Origin: Rhodococcus antarcticus
GTDB taxonomy: Bacteria > Actinomycetota > Actinomycetes > Mycobacteriales > Mycobacteriaceae
NCBI RefSeq assembly: GCF_026153295.1
Contig: NZ_CP110615.1
Span: 496,001-560,000, forward strand
DNA length: 64,000 nt
Reading direction: 5' to 3'
The position numbers and the translations under genes were made by a program. Shown here in pieces: positions 33,084-42,655 of this stretch. The notes beneath the pieces were generated by a model. That model was not told the origin of the DNA, made no database searches, and saw nothing but the letters and a program-made list of their open reading frames with translations. The first letter of the stretch is position 1; each line of letters begins with the position of its first letter.

Positions 33084-34717
33084 GCCGGGGCGGGGCGGGG
33101 GTCCCGGAGGCGGGCGGGGGGACCCGGACCCTGGCGGTGTGGTGCCCCGACTGGCCGGCGGTCACCGCCGCGGTGCTCGCCGGGCTGCCCGCGGACCGTC
33201 CGGTGGCCGTGGTGTCCGCCAACCGCGTGGTCGCCTGCACGGCCGGGGCCAGGGCGGACGGTGTGCGCCGGGGGCTGCGCCGGCGCGAGGCCCAGGCCCG
33301 TTGCCCGGAGCTGTACGTCGCCCAGGCCGACGTCGACCGCGACGCACGGCTGTTCGAGCCCGTGGTGGCCGCCGTCGACTCCCTGGCTCCGGGGGTGGAG
33401 GTGCTGCGCCCCGGGCTCCTGGTGCTCGCCGCCCGGGGCCCCTCGGGGTACTTCGGCTCCGAGCAGGCTGCGGCCGAGCGTCTGGTGGACGAGGTGGCCG
33501 CGGCCGGGGTCGAGTGCCAGGTGGGGGTGGCCGACACGCTCTCCGCCGCGGTGGTGGCCGCCCGTCGGGGCCTGTTGGTGCAGCCCGGGGCCAGCGCGGC
33601 CTTCCTCGCCCCGCTGGCCGTGGCCGAGCTCGCCCAGGAGCCGGGCACCTCCGCGCCGGAGCGCGCCGAGCTGGTCGACCTCCTGCGTCGTCTGGGCCTG
33701 CGCACCATCGGCGACTTCGCGGCGCTGAGCCCCACCGACGTGGGCTCCCGGTTCGGGGCCGACGCCGTGCTCGCCCACCGCAGCGCCCGGGGACTGCCCG
33801 AGCGCCCCCCGTCCGCGCGCCGGGCCCCGCCCGAGCTGGTCGTGGAGCTGCGCTGCGACCCGCCCGTGGAGCGGGTGGACGCCGCCGCCTTCGCCGCCCG
33901 CTCGCTCGCCCTCGACCTGCACGCCCGGCTCGCGGCGGCCGGGGTGGCGTGCACCCGGCTCGCGGTGCACGCCCGCACCGGCAACGGCGAGGAGCACGCC
34001 CGCACCTGGCGCTGCGCGGAGCCGCTGACCCCCGAGGGGACGGCGGACCGGGTGCGCTGGCAGCTCGACGGCTGGCTCACCGGACGCAGCGGGTCCCGGC
34101 CCACCGCGGGTGTGGTGGTGCTGCGGCTGGAGCCGGTGGAGGTGGTGTCCGCCGGTGCGCTGCAGCTGGGCCTCTGGGGTGGCGTCGGCGAGGGCGACGA
34201 CCGCGCTCGGCGTGCCCTCGTGCGGGTGCAGGGCCTGCTCGGTGGCGACGCCGTGCAGGTGGGGGTGCGCAGCGGGGGGCGAGGTCCGGCCGAGCAGGTG
34301 ACGCTGCTGCCCTGGGGTGACGAGCGGGTCCCGGTGCTCGACCCCGCAGCACCCTGGCCCGGCCGCGTGCCCGCGCCGGCCCCGGCCACCGTCCCCGTGG
34401 AGCCGGTGGAGGTGCAGCTGTTGGATGCGGCGGGGGTGGCGGTGGCGGTGAGCGACCGGGGCGAGGTCAGCGCCCCCCCGGCCACCGTGGTCCGGGCGGG
34501 CCGGGGGAGCCCGGTGCTCGCCTGGGCCGGGCCGTGGCCGGTGGACGAGCGCTGGTGGGACCCGGCGGTGGCGCAGCAGGGCTTCCGCGCCCAGGTGGTG
34601 GTGGGCGCGCGTGCGCCGGACGCCGGGCGCGGGTCGGACGTGGGCCGGGAGCACGAGCAGGGCCTGCTGCTGAGGGGCGGTGCCGGGTGCTGGCACGTGG
34701 AGGGGGTGTACGACTGA
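33080..34717 (+). CDS. imuB: ImuB, inactive Y-family polymerase-like mutasome hub
   Basis: This 545-residue Y-family relative lacks the catalytic acidic residues; the first motif reads LAVWCPDWPAV, as in other ImuB. It links ImuA' and DnaE2 to the sliding clamp. A likely clamp-binding motif QLGLWG is at 362-367, matching QLPLWG in M. tuberculosis ImuB. The C-terminal region (about 440-545) is the ImuB-specific tail. GTG 33080 overlaps the imuA' stop, so the two are translationally coupled. Confidence 0.93.
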   Translation: MSRGGAGVPEAGGGTRTLAVWCPDWPAVTAAVLAGLPADRPVAVVSANRVVACTAGARADGVRRGLRRREAQARCPELYVAQADVDRDARLFEPVVAAVDSLAPGVEVLRPGLLVLAARGPSGYFGSEQAAAERLVDEVAAAGVECQVGVADTLSAAVVAARRGLLVQPGASAAFLAPLAVAELAQEPGTSAPERAELVDLLRRLGLRTIGDFAALSPTDVGSRFGADAVLAHRSARGLPERPPSARRAPPELVVELRCDPPVERVDAAAFAARSLALDLHARLAAAGVACTRLAVHARTGNGEEHARTWRCAEPLTPEGTADRVRWQLDGWLTGRSGSRPTAGVVVLRLEPVEVVSAGALQLGLWGGVGEGDDRARRALVRVQGLLGGDAVQVGVRSGGRGPAEQVTLLPWGDERVPVLDPAAPWPGRVPAPAPATVPVEPVEVQLLDAAGVAVAVSDRGEVSAPPATVVRAGRGSPVLAWAGPWPVDERWWDPAVAQQGFRAQVVVGARAPDAGRGSDVGREHEQGLLLRGGAGCWHVEGVYD

Positions 34718-34721
34718 GCGC

Positions 34722-35579
34722 GTGGGGCAGGAGCGCAGGGCGGGCGACGGGTTCTACCGGGTGGTGGTGCGGGCCTTCACCTGCTTGTTCGCGCTGCTCG
34801 GGCTCCGCCTGGACGTGCGCGGGCTCGAGCACGTCCCGCGCACCGGAGCGGCCGTGCTGGCCATCAACCACACGAGCTACCTGGACTTCGCCGTCGTGGG
34901 CTACGCCGCCTCCCGCCGGCGCCGGCTGGTGCGGTTCCTGGCCAAGGCCGCCACCTTCGACAGCCCTGTCTCCGGACCGTTCATGCGGGCGATGGGCCAC
35001 GTCCCCGTCGATCGGGCCCGGGGCGCCGCGGCCTACCGTCGGGCGGCGCGCGAGCTGGACCGCGGCGAGCTGGTGGGGATCTTCCCGGAGGCGACCATCA
35101 GCCGCTCGTGGACCCTCAAGCCGTTCAAGCTCGGAGCGGCCACCCTCACCCTCGACCGCGGGGTGCCGCTGCTGCCGGTCGTGGTGTGGGGCGCACACCG
35201 GGTGCTCACCGTGGACCGGCGGGGCAGCCCCCGGCGCGGGCGGCCCGTCACCGTCCACGTGGGCGCTCCGGTGCAGCTGCGCCCGGGTGCCGGTGCCACG
35301 GAGCTGGACGCCGAGCTGCGCCGTCGGCTCGACGAGCTCCTGGGCCAGGTGCAGCGCGCCTACCCGGACGCCCCCCGTGACGCCGCCGACCGCTGGTGGC
35401 TGCCCGCGCACCTCGGCGGTACCGCGCCGCTGCCCGCGGTCGCTGCCGTGCTGGACCGGGAGAGCGTGGCGCGGGCCGACGACGCCTCGGCCGCCCGGGC
35501 GGTGCGTGCCCGGGAGCGCAGCACCCGTCGCCACGAGCTCGTCCACCGACGGGTCCGTGCCCGCCGGTGGACCCCGTGA
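34722..35579 (+). CDS. 1-acylglycerol-3-phosphate acyltransferase (PlsC family)
   Basis: This 285-residue membrane-associated acyltransferase has the motif I NHTSYLD (an HX4D element), the FPEA variant of motif III (family FPEG) and PLLPVVVWG as motif IV. It acylates lysophosphatidic acid or a related lipid. GTG 34722 is 4 nt after imuB; a GTG at 34680 would overlap imuB. It lies inside the SOS cluster between imuB and dnaE2 with no SOS box of its own, so it is probably induced with imuA'B; a membrane role in SOS is possible but unproven. The C-terminal 60 residues are Arg/Ala-rich. Confidence 0.88.
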   Translation: MGQERRAGDGFYRVVVRAFTCLFALLGLRLDVRGLEHVPRTGAAVLAINHTSYLDFAVVGYAASRRRRLVRFLAKAATFDSPVSGPFMRAMGHVPVDRARGAAAYRRAARELDRGELVGIFPEATISRSWTLKPFKLGAATLTLDRGVPLLPVVVWGAHRVLTVDRRGSPRRGRPVTVHVGAPVQLRPGAGATELDAELRRRLDELLGQVQRAYPDAPRDAADRWWLPAHLGGTAPLPAVAAVLDRESVARADDASAARAVRARERSTRRHELVHRRVRARRWTP

Positions 35580-35603
35580 CGACGCCGCGCCCGTGCGGTA
35601 CGT

Positions 35604-35619
35604 TCGAACACACGTTCGA
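35604..35619. promoter_or_regulatory. LexA/SOS box of dnaE2
   Basis: TCGAAC-ACAC-GTTCGA is a perfect SOS box 15 nt before the dnaE2 ATG. A TACGTT (35599-35604) directly overlapping it could be the -10, so LexA would occlude the promoter. Confidence 0.93.
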
Positions 35620-35634
35620 GCGAGGAGGTCCAGG

Positions 35635-38600
35635 ATGGGGTTCGGCAACCCGCCCGTTCCGTGGTCGCAGGTGGAGCGGGTGCTCTCCGGACGGGCGCCC
35701 TCGGCCGACCGCACCCCGCACGACCGCACCCCGCACCCCGTGCGACCGGACGACGAGCAGCTCCCCGGTGACGGGGGGGACAGCCCGGCCTGGTCGCGCA
35801 AGCGTCCTGAGTACCGGGCCCCGCCCCGCCCGGAGCGCACGGCCACCACCGTCCCGTTCGCCGAGCTGCACGCCCACTCCAGCTTCAGCTTCCTCGACGG
35901 GGCGAGCCAGCCCGAGGAGCTCGTCGAGGAGGCGGCCCGACTGGGCCTGGAGGCCCTGGCCCTCACCGACCACGACGGGTTCTACGGGGTCGTCCGCTTC
36001 GCCGAGGCCGCCCGCGAGCTCGACGTGCGTACCGTGTTCGGCTCCGAGCTGAGCCTCGGGCTGGGGGGTCCGCAGAACGGTGCGGCGGACCCGGAGGGCA
36101 CCCACCTGCTGGTTCTGGCCCGGGGCCAGGAGGGCTACCGGCGGCTGTCGCGGTCCATCGCGACCGCGCAGCTGGAGGGTGGGCAGAAGGGACGCCCCGT
36201 CTACGACCTCGACGGGCTCACCGCCGCGGCGGGCGGGTACTGGCAGGTGCTCACCGGCTGCCGCAAGGGGGCGGTGCGGCGGGCGCTGGACACCGGGGGC
36301 CCCACCGCGGCCTCCGCAGCGCTGGGCGAGCTGGTGGACCGGTTCGGCGCCGAGCGGGTCACCGTGGAGCTCACCCACCACGGCCACCCCACCGACGACG
36401 AGCGCAACGACGTCCTGGCCGAGCTCGCCGCAGCTCACCACCTCGAGGTCGTTGCCTCCACCGCCGCGCACTACGCCGAGCCGTCCCGGCACCGCCTCGC
36501 CGCGGCCGTGGCGGCGGTGCGGGCGCGGCGCAGCCTCGACGACGCCGCGGGGTGGCTGCCCCCGGCGGGCGGGGCGTACCTGCGCTCGGGCGCGGAGCTC
36601 GCCGCCCGCTTCGCCCGCCACCCCTCGGCGGTGCCCACCGCGGCGACCCTCGGCCGCGAGCTGTCCTTCGACCTCCGGCTCGTGGCACCGAACCTGCCAC
36701 CGTTCGACGTCGGTCCCGGGCACACCGAGGCCAGCTGGCTGCGCCACCTGACGATGGCGGGCGCGCTGCGGCGCTACGGCACCCGGGACGAGCACCCGGC
36801 GGCGTACGCGCAGATCGAGAAGGAGCTCGCCGTCATCGAGCACCTGGAGTTCCCGGGCTACTTCCTCGTGGTGCACGACATCGTGCAGTTCTGCCACGAG
36901 GCGGACATCCTCTGCCAGGGCCGCGGCTCGGCGGCCAACTCCGCGGTGTGCTTCGCCCTGGGCATCACCCCGGTGGACGCGGTGGCCAACGGGCTGCTGT
37001 TCGAGCGGTTCCTCTCCGCCGAGCGCGACGGGCCGCCGGACATCGACGTCGACATCGAGTCCGACCGGCGCGAGGAGGCCATCCAGCACGTGTACCGCAA
37101 GCACGGCCGGGAGCACGCCGCGCAGGTGGCCAACGTCATCACCTACCGCGGTCGCTCCGCGGTGCGTGACATGGCCAAGGCGCTCGGCTTCTCCGCCGGG
37201 CAGCAGGACGCTTGGAGCAAGCAGATCGACCGCTGGGGACCGTTGCGCACCGCCGCCCAGCACGAGCTCGAGGCTGCCGACCACGACATCCCGCCGGCCG
37301 TGCTCGAGCTCGCCGCCCAACTGGAGGACTTCCCCCGCCACCTCGGCATCCACTCGGGGGGCATGGTGATCTGCGACCGCCCGGTGGCCGACGTGGTACC
37401 CGTGGAGTGGGGGCGGATGGAGAACCGCACCGTGCTGCAGTGGGACAAGGACGACTGCGCCGCCGTGGGCCTGGTGAAGTTCGACCTGCTGGGGCTCGGC
37501 ATGCTCTCCGCGCTGCACCACGCCATCGACCTGGTGCGGGACGCCGAGGGTGCCACCGTCGACCTCGCCCGCATCGACCTCACCGAGAAGGCCGTCTACG
37601 ACATGCTCCAGCGGGCGGACTCGGTGGGCGTGTTCCAGGTGGAGTCGCGGGCGCAGATGGCCACGCTGCCCCGCCTCAAGCCCCGGGTGTTCTACGACCT
37701 GGTGGTGGAGGTGGCGCTCATCCGCCCCGGCCCCATCCAGGGTGGCTCCGTGCACCCGTTCATCCGTCGCCGCAACGGCCTCGAGCCGGTCACCTACGAG
37801 CACCCGTCGATGGAGCGTGCGCTGTCGAAGACCCTGGGCGTTCCCCTGTTCCAGGAGCAGCTCATGCAGATCGCGGTGGACGTCGCGGGGTTCAGCGGGT
37901 CGGAGGCCGACGAGCTGCGCCGGGCCATGGGCTCCAAGCGCTCCCCGGAGAAGATGGAGGGGCTGCGGGCCCGCTTCTACGCCGGGATGGCGCGCGAGCA
38001 CGGGATCACCGGTGACGTGGCCGACCGCATCTTCGAGAAGCTGTTCGCCTTCGCCAACTTCGGGTTCCCGGAGAGCCACTCGTTGAGCTTCGCCTCGCTG
38101 GTGTTCTACTCGGCGTGGTTCAAGCTGCACCACCCGGCGGCGTTCTGCGCGGCACTGCTGCGGGCCCAGCCCATGGGCTTCTACTCCCCGCAGTCGCTGG
38201 TGGCCGACGCCCGCAGGCACGGGGTGGTGGTGCACGGCCCGGACGTGGTGCGCAGCGGGGTGCTGGCCACCCTGGAGGACGCCCCACCCGGGACGCCGGT
38301 CGCCGACGGCGCCGTGGCCGGTGTGCGTCCCGTGCAGGCCGTGCGGCTCGGCCTGGGTGCGGTGCGCACGGTCGGCGCGGACGTGGCCGCCCGCATCGTG
38401 ACCGCGCGGCAGGAGCGGCCGTTCACCGACCTGCTCGACCTCACCCGCCGGGTGGGTCTGTCGGTGGCGCAGACCGAGGCGCTGGCCACGGCGGGGGCCC
38501 TGGGCTGCTTCGACCTCGACCGGCGCGAGGCCCTGTGGGCGGCGGGAGCGGCCGCCGGCGAGCGCAGCGACGCCCTGCCCGGCACCGGGGTCGGGACCAC

Positions 38601-39033
38601 CGCCCCGGCCCTGCCCGGGATGAGCGACGTCGAGCTGGCCGTGGCCGACGTGTGGGCCACGGGGGTGAGCCCGGACAGCTACCCCACCCAGTTCCTCCGG
38701 CCCCAGCTCGCAGCGCTCGGGGTCACCCCGGCCTCCGGCCTGCTGGCGGTGCGCGACGGCTCCCGGGTGCTGGTGGGGGGAGCGGTGACCTACCGGCAGC
38801 GACCGGCCACCGCGGGCGGGGTGACGTTCCTGAACCTCGAGGACGAGACGGGGATGGTCAACGTGGTGTGCTCGCAAGGGCTGTGGGCGCGCTACCGGCG
38901 CCTGGCGCGCTCGGCCCCGGCGCTGCTGGTGCGCGGGCGGGTGCAGAACGCGGAGGGTGCGGTGACCGTGGTGGCCGACCACGTGCAGCGGATGGACCTG
39001 CGGGTGGCCTCGACCTCGCGGGACTTCCGGTGA
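35635..39033 (+). CDS. dnaE2: Error-prone DNA polymerase DnaE2
   Basis: This 1132-residue C-family polymerase alpha subunit does translesion synthesis after DNA damage. A 75-residue polar N-terminus is followed by the PHP domain (ELHAHSSFSFLDG), the palm with catalytic DIDVDIE near residue 468, LIRPGPIQGGSVHPF, FQEQLMQIA, and the C-terminal OB fold. ATG 35635 follows GAGGAGG. Its own LexA box allows SOS induction apart from imuA'B. Confidence 0.97.
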   Translation: MGFGNPPVPWSQVERVLSGRAPSADRTPHDRTPHPVRPDDEQLPGDGGDSPAWSRKRPEYRAPPRPERTATTVPFAELHAHSSFSFLDGASQPEELVEEAARLGLEALALTDHDGFYGVVRFAEAARELDVRTVFGSELSLGLGGPQNGAADPEGTHLLVLARGQEGYRRLSRSIATAQLEGGQKGRPVYDLDGLTAAAGGYWQVLTGCRKGAVRRALDTGGPTAASAALGELVDRFGAERVTVELTHHGHPTDDERNDVLAELAAAHHLEVVASTAAHYAEPSRHRLAAAVAAVRARRSLDDAAGWLPPAGGAYLRSGAELAARFARHPSAVPTAATLGRELSFDLRLVAPNLPPFDVGPGHTEASWLRHLTMAGALRRYGTRDEHPAAYAQIEKELAVIEHLEFPGYFLVVHDIVQFCHEADILCQGRGSAANSAVCFALGITPVDAVANGLLFERFLSAERDGPPDIDVDIESDRREEAIQHVYRKHGREHAAQVANVITYRGRSAVRDMAKALGFSAGQQDAWSKQIDRWGPLRTAAQHELEAADHDIPPAVLELAAQLEDFPRHLGIHSGGMVICDRPVADVVPVEWGRMENRTVLQWDKDDCAAVGLVKFDLLGLGMLSALHHAIDLVRDAEGATVDLARIDLTEKAVYDMLQRADSVGVFQVESRAQMATLPRLKPRVFYDLVVEVALIRPGPIQGGSVHPFIRRRNGLEPVTYEHPSMERALSKTLGVPLFQEQLMQIAVDVAGFSGSEADELRRAMGSKRSPEKMEGLRARFYAGMAREHGITGDVADRIFEKLFAFANFGFPESHSLSFASLVFYSAWFKLHHPAAFCAALLRAQPMGFYSPQSLVADARRHGVVVHGPDVVRSGVLATLEDAPPGTPVADGAVAGVRPVQAVRLGLGAVRTVGADVAARIVTARQERPFTDLLDLTRRVGLSVAQTEALATAGALGCFDLDRREALWAAGAAAGERSDALPGTGVGTTAPALPGMSDVELAVADVWATGVSPDSYPTQFLRPQLAALGVTPASGLLAVRDGSRVLVGGAVTYRQRPATAGGVTFLNLEDETGMVNVVCSQGLWARYRRLARSAPALLVRGRVQNAEGAVTVVADHVQRMDLRVASTSRDFR

Positions 39034-39067
39034 GCGGGACTTCCGGTGAGCGGGGCTCGCGGTGAGC
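39020..39067 (+). repeat. Three 16-bp direct repeats at the dnaE2 3' end
   Basis: GGGACTTCCGGTGAGC occurs twice exactly and once diverged, the first copy containing the dnaE2 stop codon. Confidence 0.85.
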
Positions 39068-39094
39068 GGCCGATCGGTGACCGGGACCAGCCGG

Positions 39095-39862
39095 TCAGAC
39101 CAGCCGCCGCAGTGCCCCGTCCGCGACCAGGGCGTCCACCGAGCGGGGCAGCACGAACGCGGTGCCGCCTCCCGGCTGGCCGAACCACGCACCTGCCTCG
39201 CCCGCCAGAGCCTCCACCGGACGCACCAGGGCGAAGGCGGCGTAGGGGCGCTCGGCGTGGTCCGGCGGCAGCGAGCGCAGCGGCCACGGGGTGCGGGCGA
39301 CCCACACCACGTTGCCCTCGCCCGTCCCCAGCCGGTCGACCTCCGTGCCGACGGGCAGCGTGACCAGCTGTGCCGAGCGGAGCAGGGACAGCGGGGGCTC
39401 ACCGGGCAGCGGCTCCACCCGCCCGCCCGCCCGCACCACCGGGCCCGCGGGGGGCGTGGACCCCGCACCCGCCAGCAGCGCCGCTGCGAGCGCGGTGTCC
39501 ACCCAGGCGGGTCGCTGCTCGGCCGTCCGCACCGCGGTGTCCGAGGCGAGCTCCCGCCAGTCCACCGGACTGCCCGTCATGGCTGGTCGGCCGGCGTCGG
39601 TGTCGAGGGAGAACCGGTCCGGGGGTGCCACCCGCACGCGCGCGGTGAACCACAGCGGCCCCTCGGCGCGCAGGCGGGCGAGGAGGTCGTCCAGCTCGGG
39701 CGGCTCCGGCACCGGTCGCGGGCCGTCGTCTGTGAGCACGGTGAGCTCGCGCTCCACCCTCGAGCCCACCTGCCGCTGCACCACCTGTGCACCACGCCAA
39801 CCCTGGGGACACGCCGTCACCAGGGCCTGCGCCACCAGCGCCACCAGCACCTCCTGCGCCAC
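39095..39862 (-). CDS. Conserved hypothetical protein
   Basis: This 255-residue protein is Ala/Leu/Arg-rich with beta-type segments (LWFTARVRVAPPDRFSLD, VVWVARTPWPL, YAAFALVRPVEAL) and no signal peptide or membrane helix. The N-terminal 25 residues form a helix. GTG 39862 lies 5 nt after GGGAGG; GTG 39868 is also possible. It is convergent with dnaE2. I do not recognise its family, although the style resembles small actinobacterial secretion-associated or immunity-like proteins. Confidence 0.6.
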   Translation of the reverse strand: MAQEVLVALVAQALVTACPQGWRGAQVVQRQVGSRVERELTVLTDDGPRPVPEPPELDDLLARLRAEGPLWFTARVRVAPPDRFSLDTDAGRPAMTGSPVDWRELASDTAVRTAEQRPAWVDTALAAALLAGAGSTPPAGPVVRAGGRVEPLPGEPPLSLLRSAQLVTLPVGTEVDRLGTGEGNVVWVARTPWPLRSLPPDHAERPYAAFALVRPVEALAGEAGAWFGQPGGGTAFVLPRSVDALVADGALRRLV

Positions 39863-40192
39863 GTGCACCTCCCGTCCGTCCAGCCCTGCCCATGGATCCC
39901 GTTGCGACCCCGCGATCCTGGCGCACGTCGACCGCCCGGGAACAGGATTCGGTCGATCGGCCCGCTCCGGCCCGCGCGCCGAGCATCTCTGGCACGCTCG
40001 GATCGTGCGGCGGTGCAGCGGCGAGACGGAGACGGCCCGCTCGACGGGTCGTGCTCCCTCCGGGGCAACCCCGGGGTGTGCTCGTCAACCTCGCACGCGC
40101 GTCCGGAGCTCCGCCGCCGGCTCCGCCGCCGGCTCCGCCGGCCGGAGAACGCCACCGACGTCAGGACCAGGTCGCCCTGCACCGCCGCGCAC
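39863..40192. other. Intergenic region between the hypothetical gene and the RT remnant
   Basis: These 330 nt hold no convincing gene. A GCCGCCGGCTCC repeat lies at about 40118-40141 and forms GC-rich hairpins. An intact RT of this type would need about 150 further N-terminal codons here, but no frame encodes the expected motif upstream of about 40193, so the 5' end of the RT gene has been lost or scrambled. Confidence 0.4.
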
Positions 40193-40838
40193 CGGCACAC
40201 CACCCACGACGGTGCCCACGGGTTCGTCCCGGGGCGCAGCGCGCTCACCGCGGCCACCGTCCACGCCGGGCACCCCGTGCTCGTCCGCGCCGACCTCCGC
40301 CACTGCTTCGCCTCCGTGACCGCACCCCTTGTGCGGGCGGTCTTCCTGTCCCTGGGCTACCCGCCCGACGTCGCCCTGGCCCTGACCGGGCTGTGCACCA
40401 CCCGGACCCGCGCGGACGTGCTGCGGACGGTGCCACCCGCAGCCCGCGAGCGGCTGCGTCGCGACCCGCTACGCGGACGACCTCGCGTTCTCCGGCCCGG
40501 CCGAGCTCGACGCGGGTGCGCTGCTGTTCTCGCTGGGCCGCCTGGTCTCCGACGAGGGCTTCGCCCTGCACCCGGACAAGACGACGGTGGCGCCCGCGCA
40601 CACCCAGCAGCGGCTGCTCGGTCTCGTGGTCAACGAGACCGCAGGGGTGGCCCGCCGCGAGCGCGACGTCCTGCGCGCCCTGCTGCACAACTGCACCGTC
40701 ACCGGCCCGGCGGCGCAGAACCGGGATGACCACCCCGACTTCCGGGCGCACCTGCAGGGCAGGATCTCCTGGGTGGCGGCCGGCCACCCCGGCCGGCTCG
40801 CCCGGCTGACGACGATGCTGGAGGCAATCACCTGGTGA
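40193..40838 (+). pseudogene. Decayed retron-type reverse transcriptase
   Basis: One frame (about 40193-40460) encodes AHGFVPGRSALTAATV, then DLRHCFASVT (RT motif A region) and VRAVFLSLGYPPDVALALTGLCTT. A second frame (about 40461-40838) encodes TRYADDLAFSG (catalytic YADD) and LHPDKTTV-x-QRLLGLVVNETAG (motifs D/E) and the thumb to the stop. Between them the segment with the PQGAPTSP motif B is missing (about 45 residues), and the frames do not match. The 5' end is also absent. So this is a three-fold damaged RT of the retron/unknown-group kind, not functional. Its stop overlaps the start of the pentapeptide gene (GTGA), implying a former two-gene operon. Confidence 0.82.
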
Positions 40839-41461
40839 GCCCCGACCACACCGAGCGCGTCCACACCGAGCGCGTCCAGCACACCGACATCGACCTCGAC
40901 GACACCGTGCACGCGGGTCAGGCGTGGTCCCTGGTCGACTACACCGGCTGCTCGTTCGTCGACGCCGACCTCTCGGGCCTGCGCACCGAGGGGGTGGTGT
41001 TCACCGCGTGCGACTTCACCGGCGCCGACCTGCGCCGCTCCGTGCACCGGGCGAGCGCGTTCCGATCCTGCACGTTCACCCGGACCAGCCTGTGGGACAG
41101 CGAGTTCCACGGCTGCTCCCTGCTCGGGTCGGTGGTCCAGAACAGCCGGCTCAAGCCCCTGGTGCTCGACGAGTGCGACCTCACCCTGGTCTCGCTCGGC
41201 GGCGCCGACCTGCGGGAGGTGGACCTGACGGGCTGCCGGCTCCGCGAGGCCAACCTGGTGGGAACCGACCTGCGGGGGGCCGTGCTGGCCGGGGCCGACC
41301 TGAGCGGTGCGCGCACCGGTGGTCTGCGGCTGGACGGAGCCGACCTGCGGGGGGCCGTGGTGGACAGCGGGCTGTGGACCTCGGCGTCGCTCGCGGGTGC
41401 CCAGGTGCTGGGCGTGCAGGCCCTGGGTTTCGCGGCGGCCCACGGGCTGGTCGTGGAGTGA
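40835..41461 (+). CDS. Pentapeptide-repeat protein
   Basis: This 208-residue protein is mostly pentapeptide repeats ([40 protein letters not shown]) expected to fold into a right-handed quadrilateral helix. Some such proteins mimic DNA and protect gyrase (MfpA), but others have no known role. The N-terminus has a duplicated HTERV. GTG 40835 overlaps the RT remnant stop by GTGA. It is intact while its partner is decayed. It precedes folD by 34 nt. M. tuberculosis MfpA lies in the broader folD region, but I see no evidence that this is the orthologue. Confidence 0.85.
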   Translation: MSPDHTERVHTERVQHTDIDLDDTVHAGQAWSLVDYTGCSFVDADLSGLRTEGVVFTACDFTGADLRRSVHRASAFRSCTFTRTSLWDSEFHGCSLLGSVVQNSRLKPLVLDECDLTLVSLGGADLREVDLTGCRLREANLVGTDLRGAVLAGADLSGARTGGLRLDGADLRGAVVDSGLWTSASLAGAQVLGVQALGFAAAHGLVVE

Positions 41462-41495
41462 CCGCACGCCGGTCCACCTCTGGGAGACTGGACGG

Positions 41496-42362
41496 GTGAC
41501 CGCGACCCGCCTGGACGGCAAGACCACCCGCGACGAGATCTTCGACGACCTGCGCACCCGCGTGGCGGCACTCGCCGCCGCCGGCCGCACCCCGGGCCTG
41601 GGCACCGTGCTCGTCGGCGAGGACCCGGGGTCGCAGGCCTACGTGCGGGGCAAGCACAACGACTGCGCCAAGGTCGGCATCGCCTCGCTGCGCCGCGACC
41701 TGCCCGCCGACGTGACCGCAGCCCAGCTGGGCGAGACCCTCGACGAGCTCAACGCGGACCCGGCGTGCACCGGCTACATCGTCCAGCTCCCGCTGCCCCG
41801 CCACCTCGACGAGGTGGCGGCCCTGGAACGGATCGACCCGGCCAAGGACGCCGACGGCCTGCACCCGGTGAACCTCGGTCGCCTCGTGCTCGGCGAGCCC
41901 GCCCCGCTGCCGTGCACCCCGCGCGGCATCGTCGCGCTCCTGCGCCGGTACGACGTCTCGCTGGACGGCGCCCGCGTGGCGGTGGTCGGCCGCGGCACCA
42001 CGGTCGGCCGCCCGCTGGGCCTGCTGCTCACCCGGCGCAGCGAGAACGCCACCGTGGTCCTCTGCCACACCGGCACCCGGGACCTGGCCGCCGAGCTCCG
42101 GCGGGCCGACGTCATCGTTGCCGGCGCAGGGGTGCCGCACCTGGTCACCGCCGACATGGTCGCCCCGGGTGCGGCCGTGCTCGACGTCGGGGTCAGCCGC
42201 ACCGACGACGGACTGGTGGGCGACGTGCACCCGGACGTGGCGCAGGTCGCGGGGTTCCTCTCCCCGAACCCGGGCGGGGTCGGTCTGATGACCCGGGCGA
42301 TGCTGCTGGCCAACGTCGTGGGGCTGGCTGAGGGCGTGTTCGGCCGTCCCGGCCCGCAGTGA
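41496..42362 (+). CDS. folD: Methylene-THF dehydrogenase/methenyl-THF cyclohydrolase
   Basis: This 288-residue bifunctional enzyme interconverts 5,10-methylene-THF and 10-formyl-THF, the formyl donor for purN and purH. The [14 protein letters not shown] active-site Lys region, [13 protein letters not shown], the DADGLHP turn, [13 protein letters not shown] nucleotide motif and [15 protein letters not shown] end are all present. GTG 41496 has GACGGG nearby. It overlaps the DUF3017 gene. Confidence 0.97.
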   Translation: MTATRLDGKTTRDEIFDDLRTRVAALAAAGRTPGLGTVLVGEDPGSQAYVRGKHNDCAKVGIASLRRDLPADVTAAQLGETLDELNADPACTGYIVQLPLPRHLDEVAALERIDPAKDADGLHPVNLGRLVLGEPAPLPCTPRGIVALLRRYDVSLDGARVAVVGRGTTVGRPLGLLLTRRSENATVVLCHTGTRDLAAELRRADVIVAGAGVPHLVTADMVAPGAAVLDVGVSRTDDGLVGDVHPDVAQVAGFLSPNPGGVGLMTRAMLLANVVGLAEGVFGRPGPQ

Positions 42363-42652
42363 TGGCCCGGCCGTCGCTGGCGTACCGCATCCGCACCGTG
42401 CACCTGCCGTTCCTGGTGGTGCTCGTGATCGTGGTCGCGGCCGTGGTGCTGGTGCTGGCCGACCGCTGGCGCCGCGGGGCCGTGCTCCTGGGGCTGGCGC
42501 TGCTGGTCGGGGCCGTGCTGCGGGCGGCGCTGCCGGAGGAGCGGGCGGGGCTGCTGGCCGTGCGCAACCGGCCGTCGGACGTGCTGACCTTCGGCTCGTT
42601 GGGCCTGGCGATCATCGTGCTCGCGAGCTCGATCGACTCGCTCGGCAGCTGA
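42362..42652 (+). CDS. DUF3017 membrane protein (Rv3355c-like)
   Basis: This 96-residue protein has three hydrophobic helices (VVLVIVVAAVVLVLA, AVLLGLALLVGAVL, FGSLGLAIIVLASS) and follows folD directly, as Rv3355c does in M. tuberculosis. The ATG at 42362 overlaps the folD stop by one base; a GTG 3 nt earlier is also possible. Function unknown. Confidence 0.85.
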   Translation: MARPSLAYRIRTVHLPFLVVLVIVVAAVVLVLADRWRRGAVLLGLALLVGAVLRAALPEERAGLLAVRNRPSDVLTFGSLGLAIIVLASSIDSLGS

Positions 42653-42655
42653 GGC

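Noticed and set aside
39020-39067. CRISPR-like short repeats after dnaE2
   Set aside because: The three 16-bp copies are directly adjacent with no spacers and include coding sequence; this is a simple tandem duplication.
39863-40192. Retron msr-msd RNA upstream of the reverse transcriptase remnant
   Set aside because: Only GC-rich simple-repeat hairpins are visible; there is no convincing inverted-repeat pair or priming guanosine context, and the RT 5' end is missing, so the original upstream DNA may be gone.
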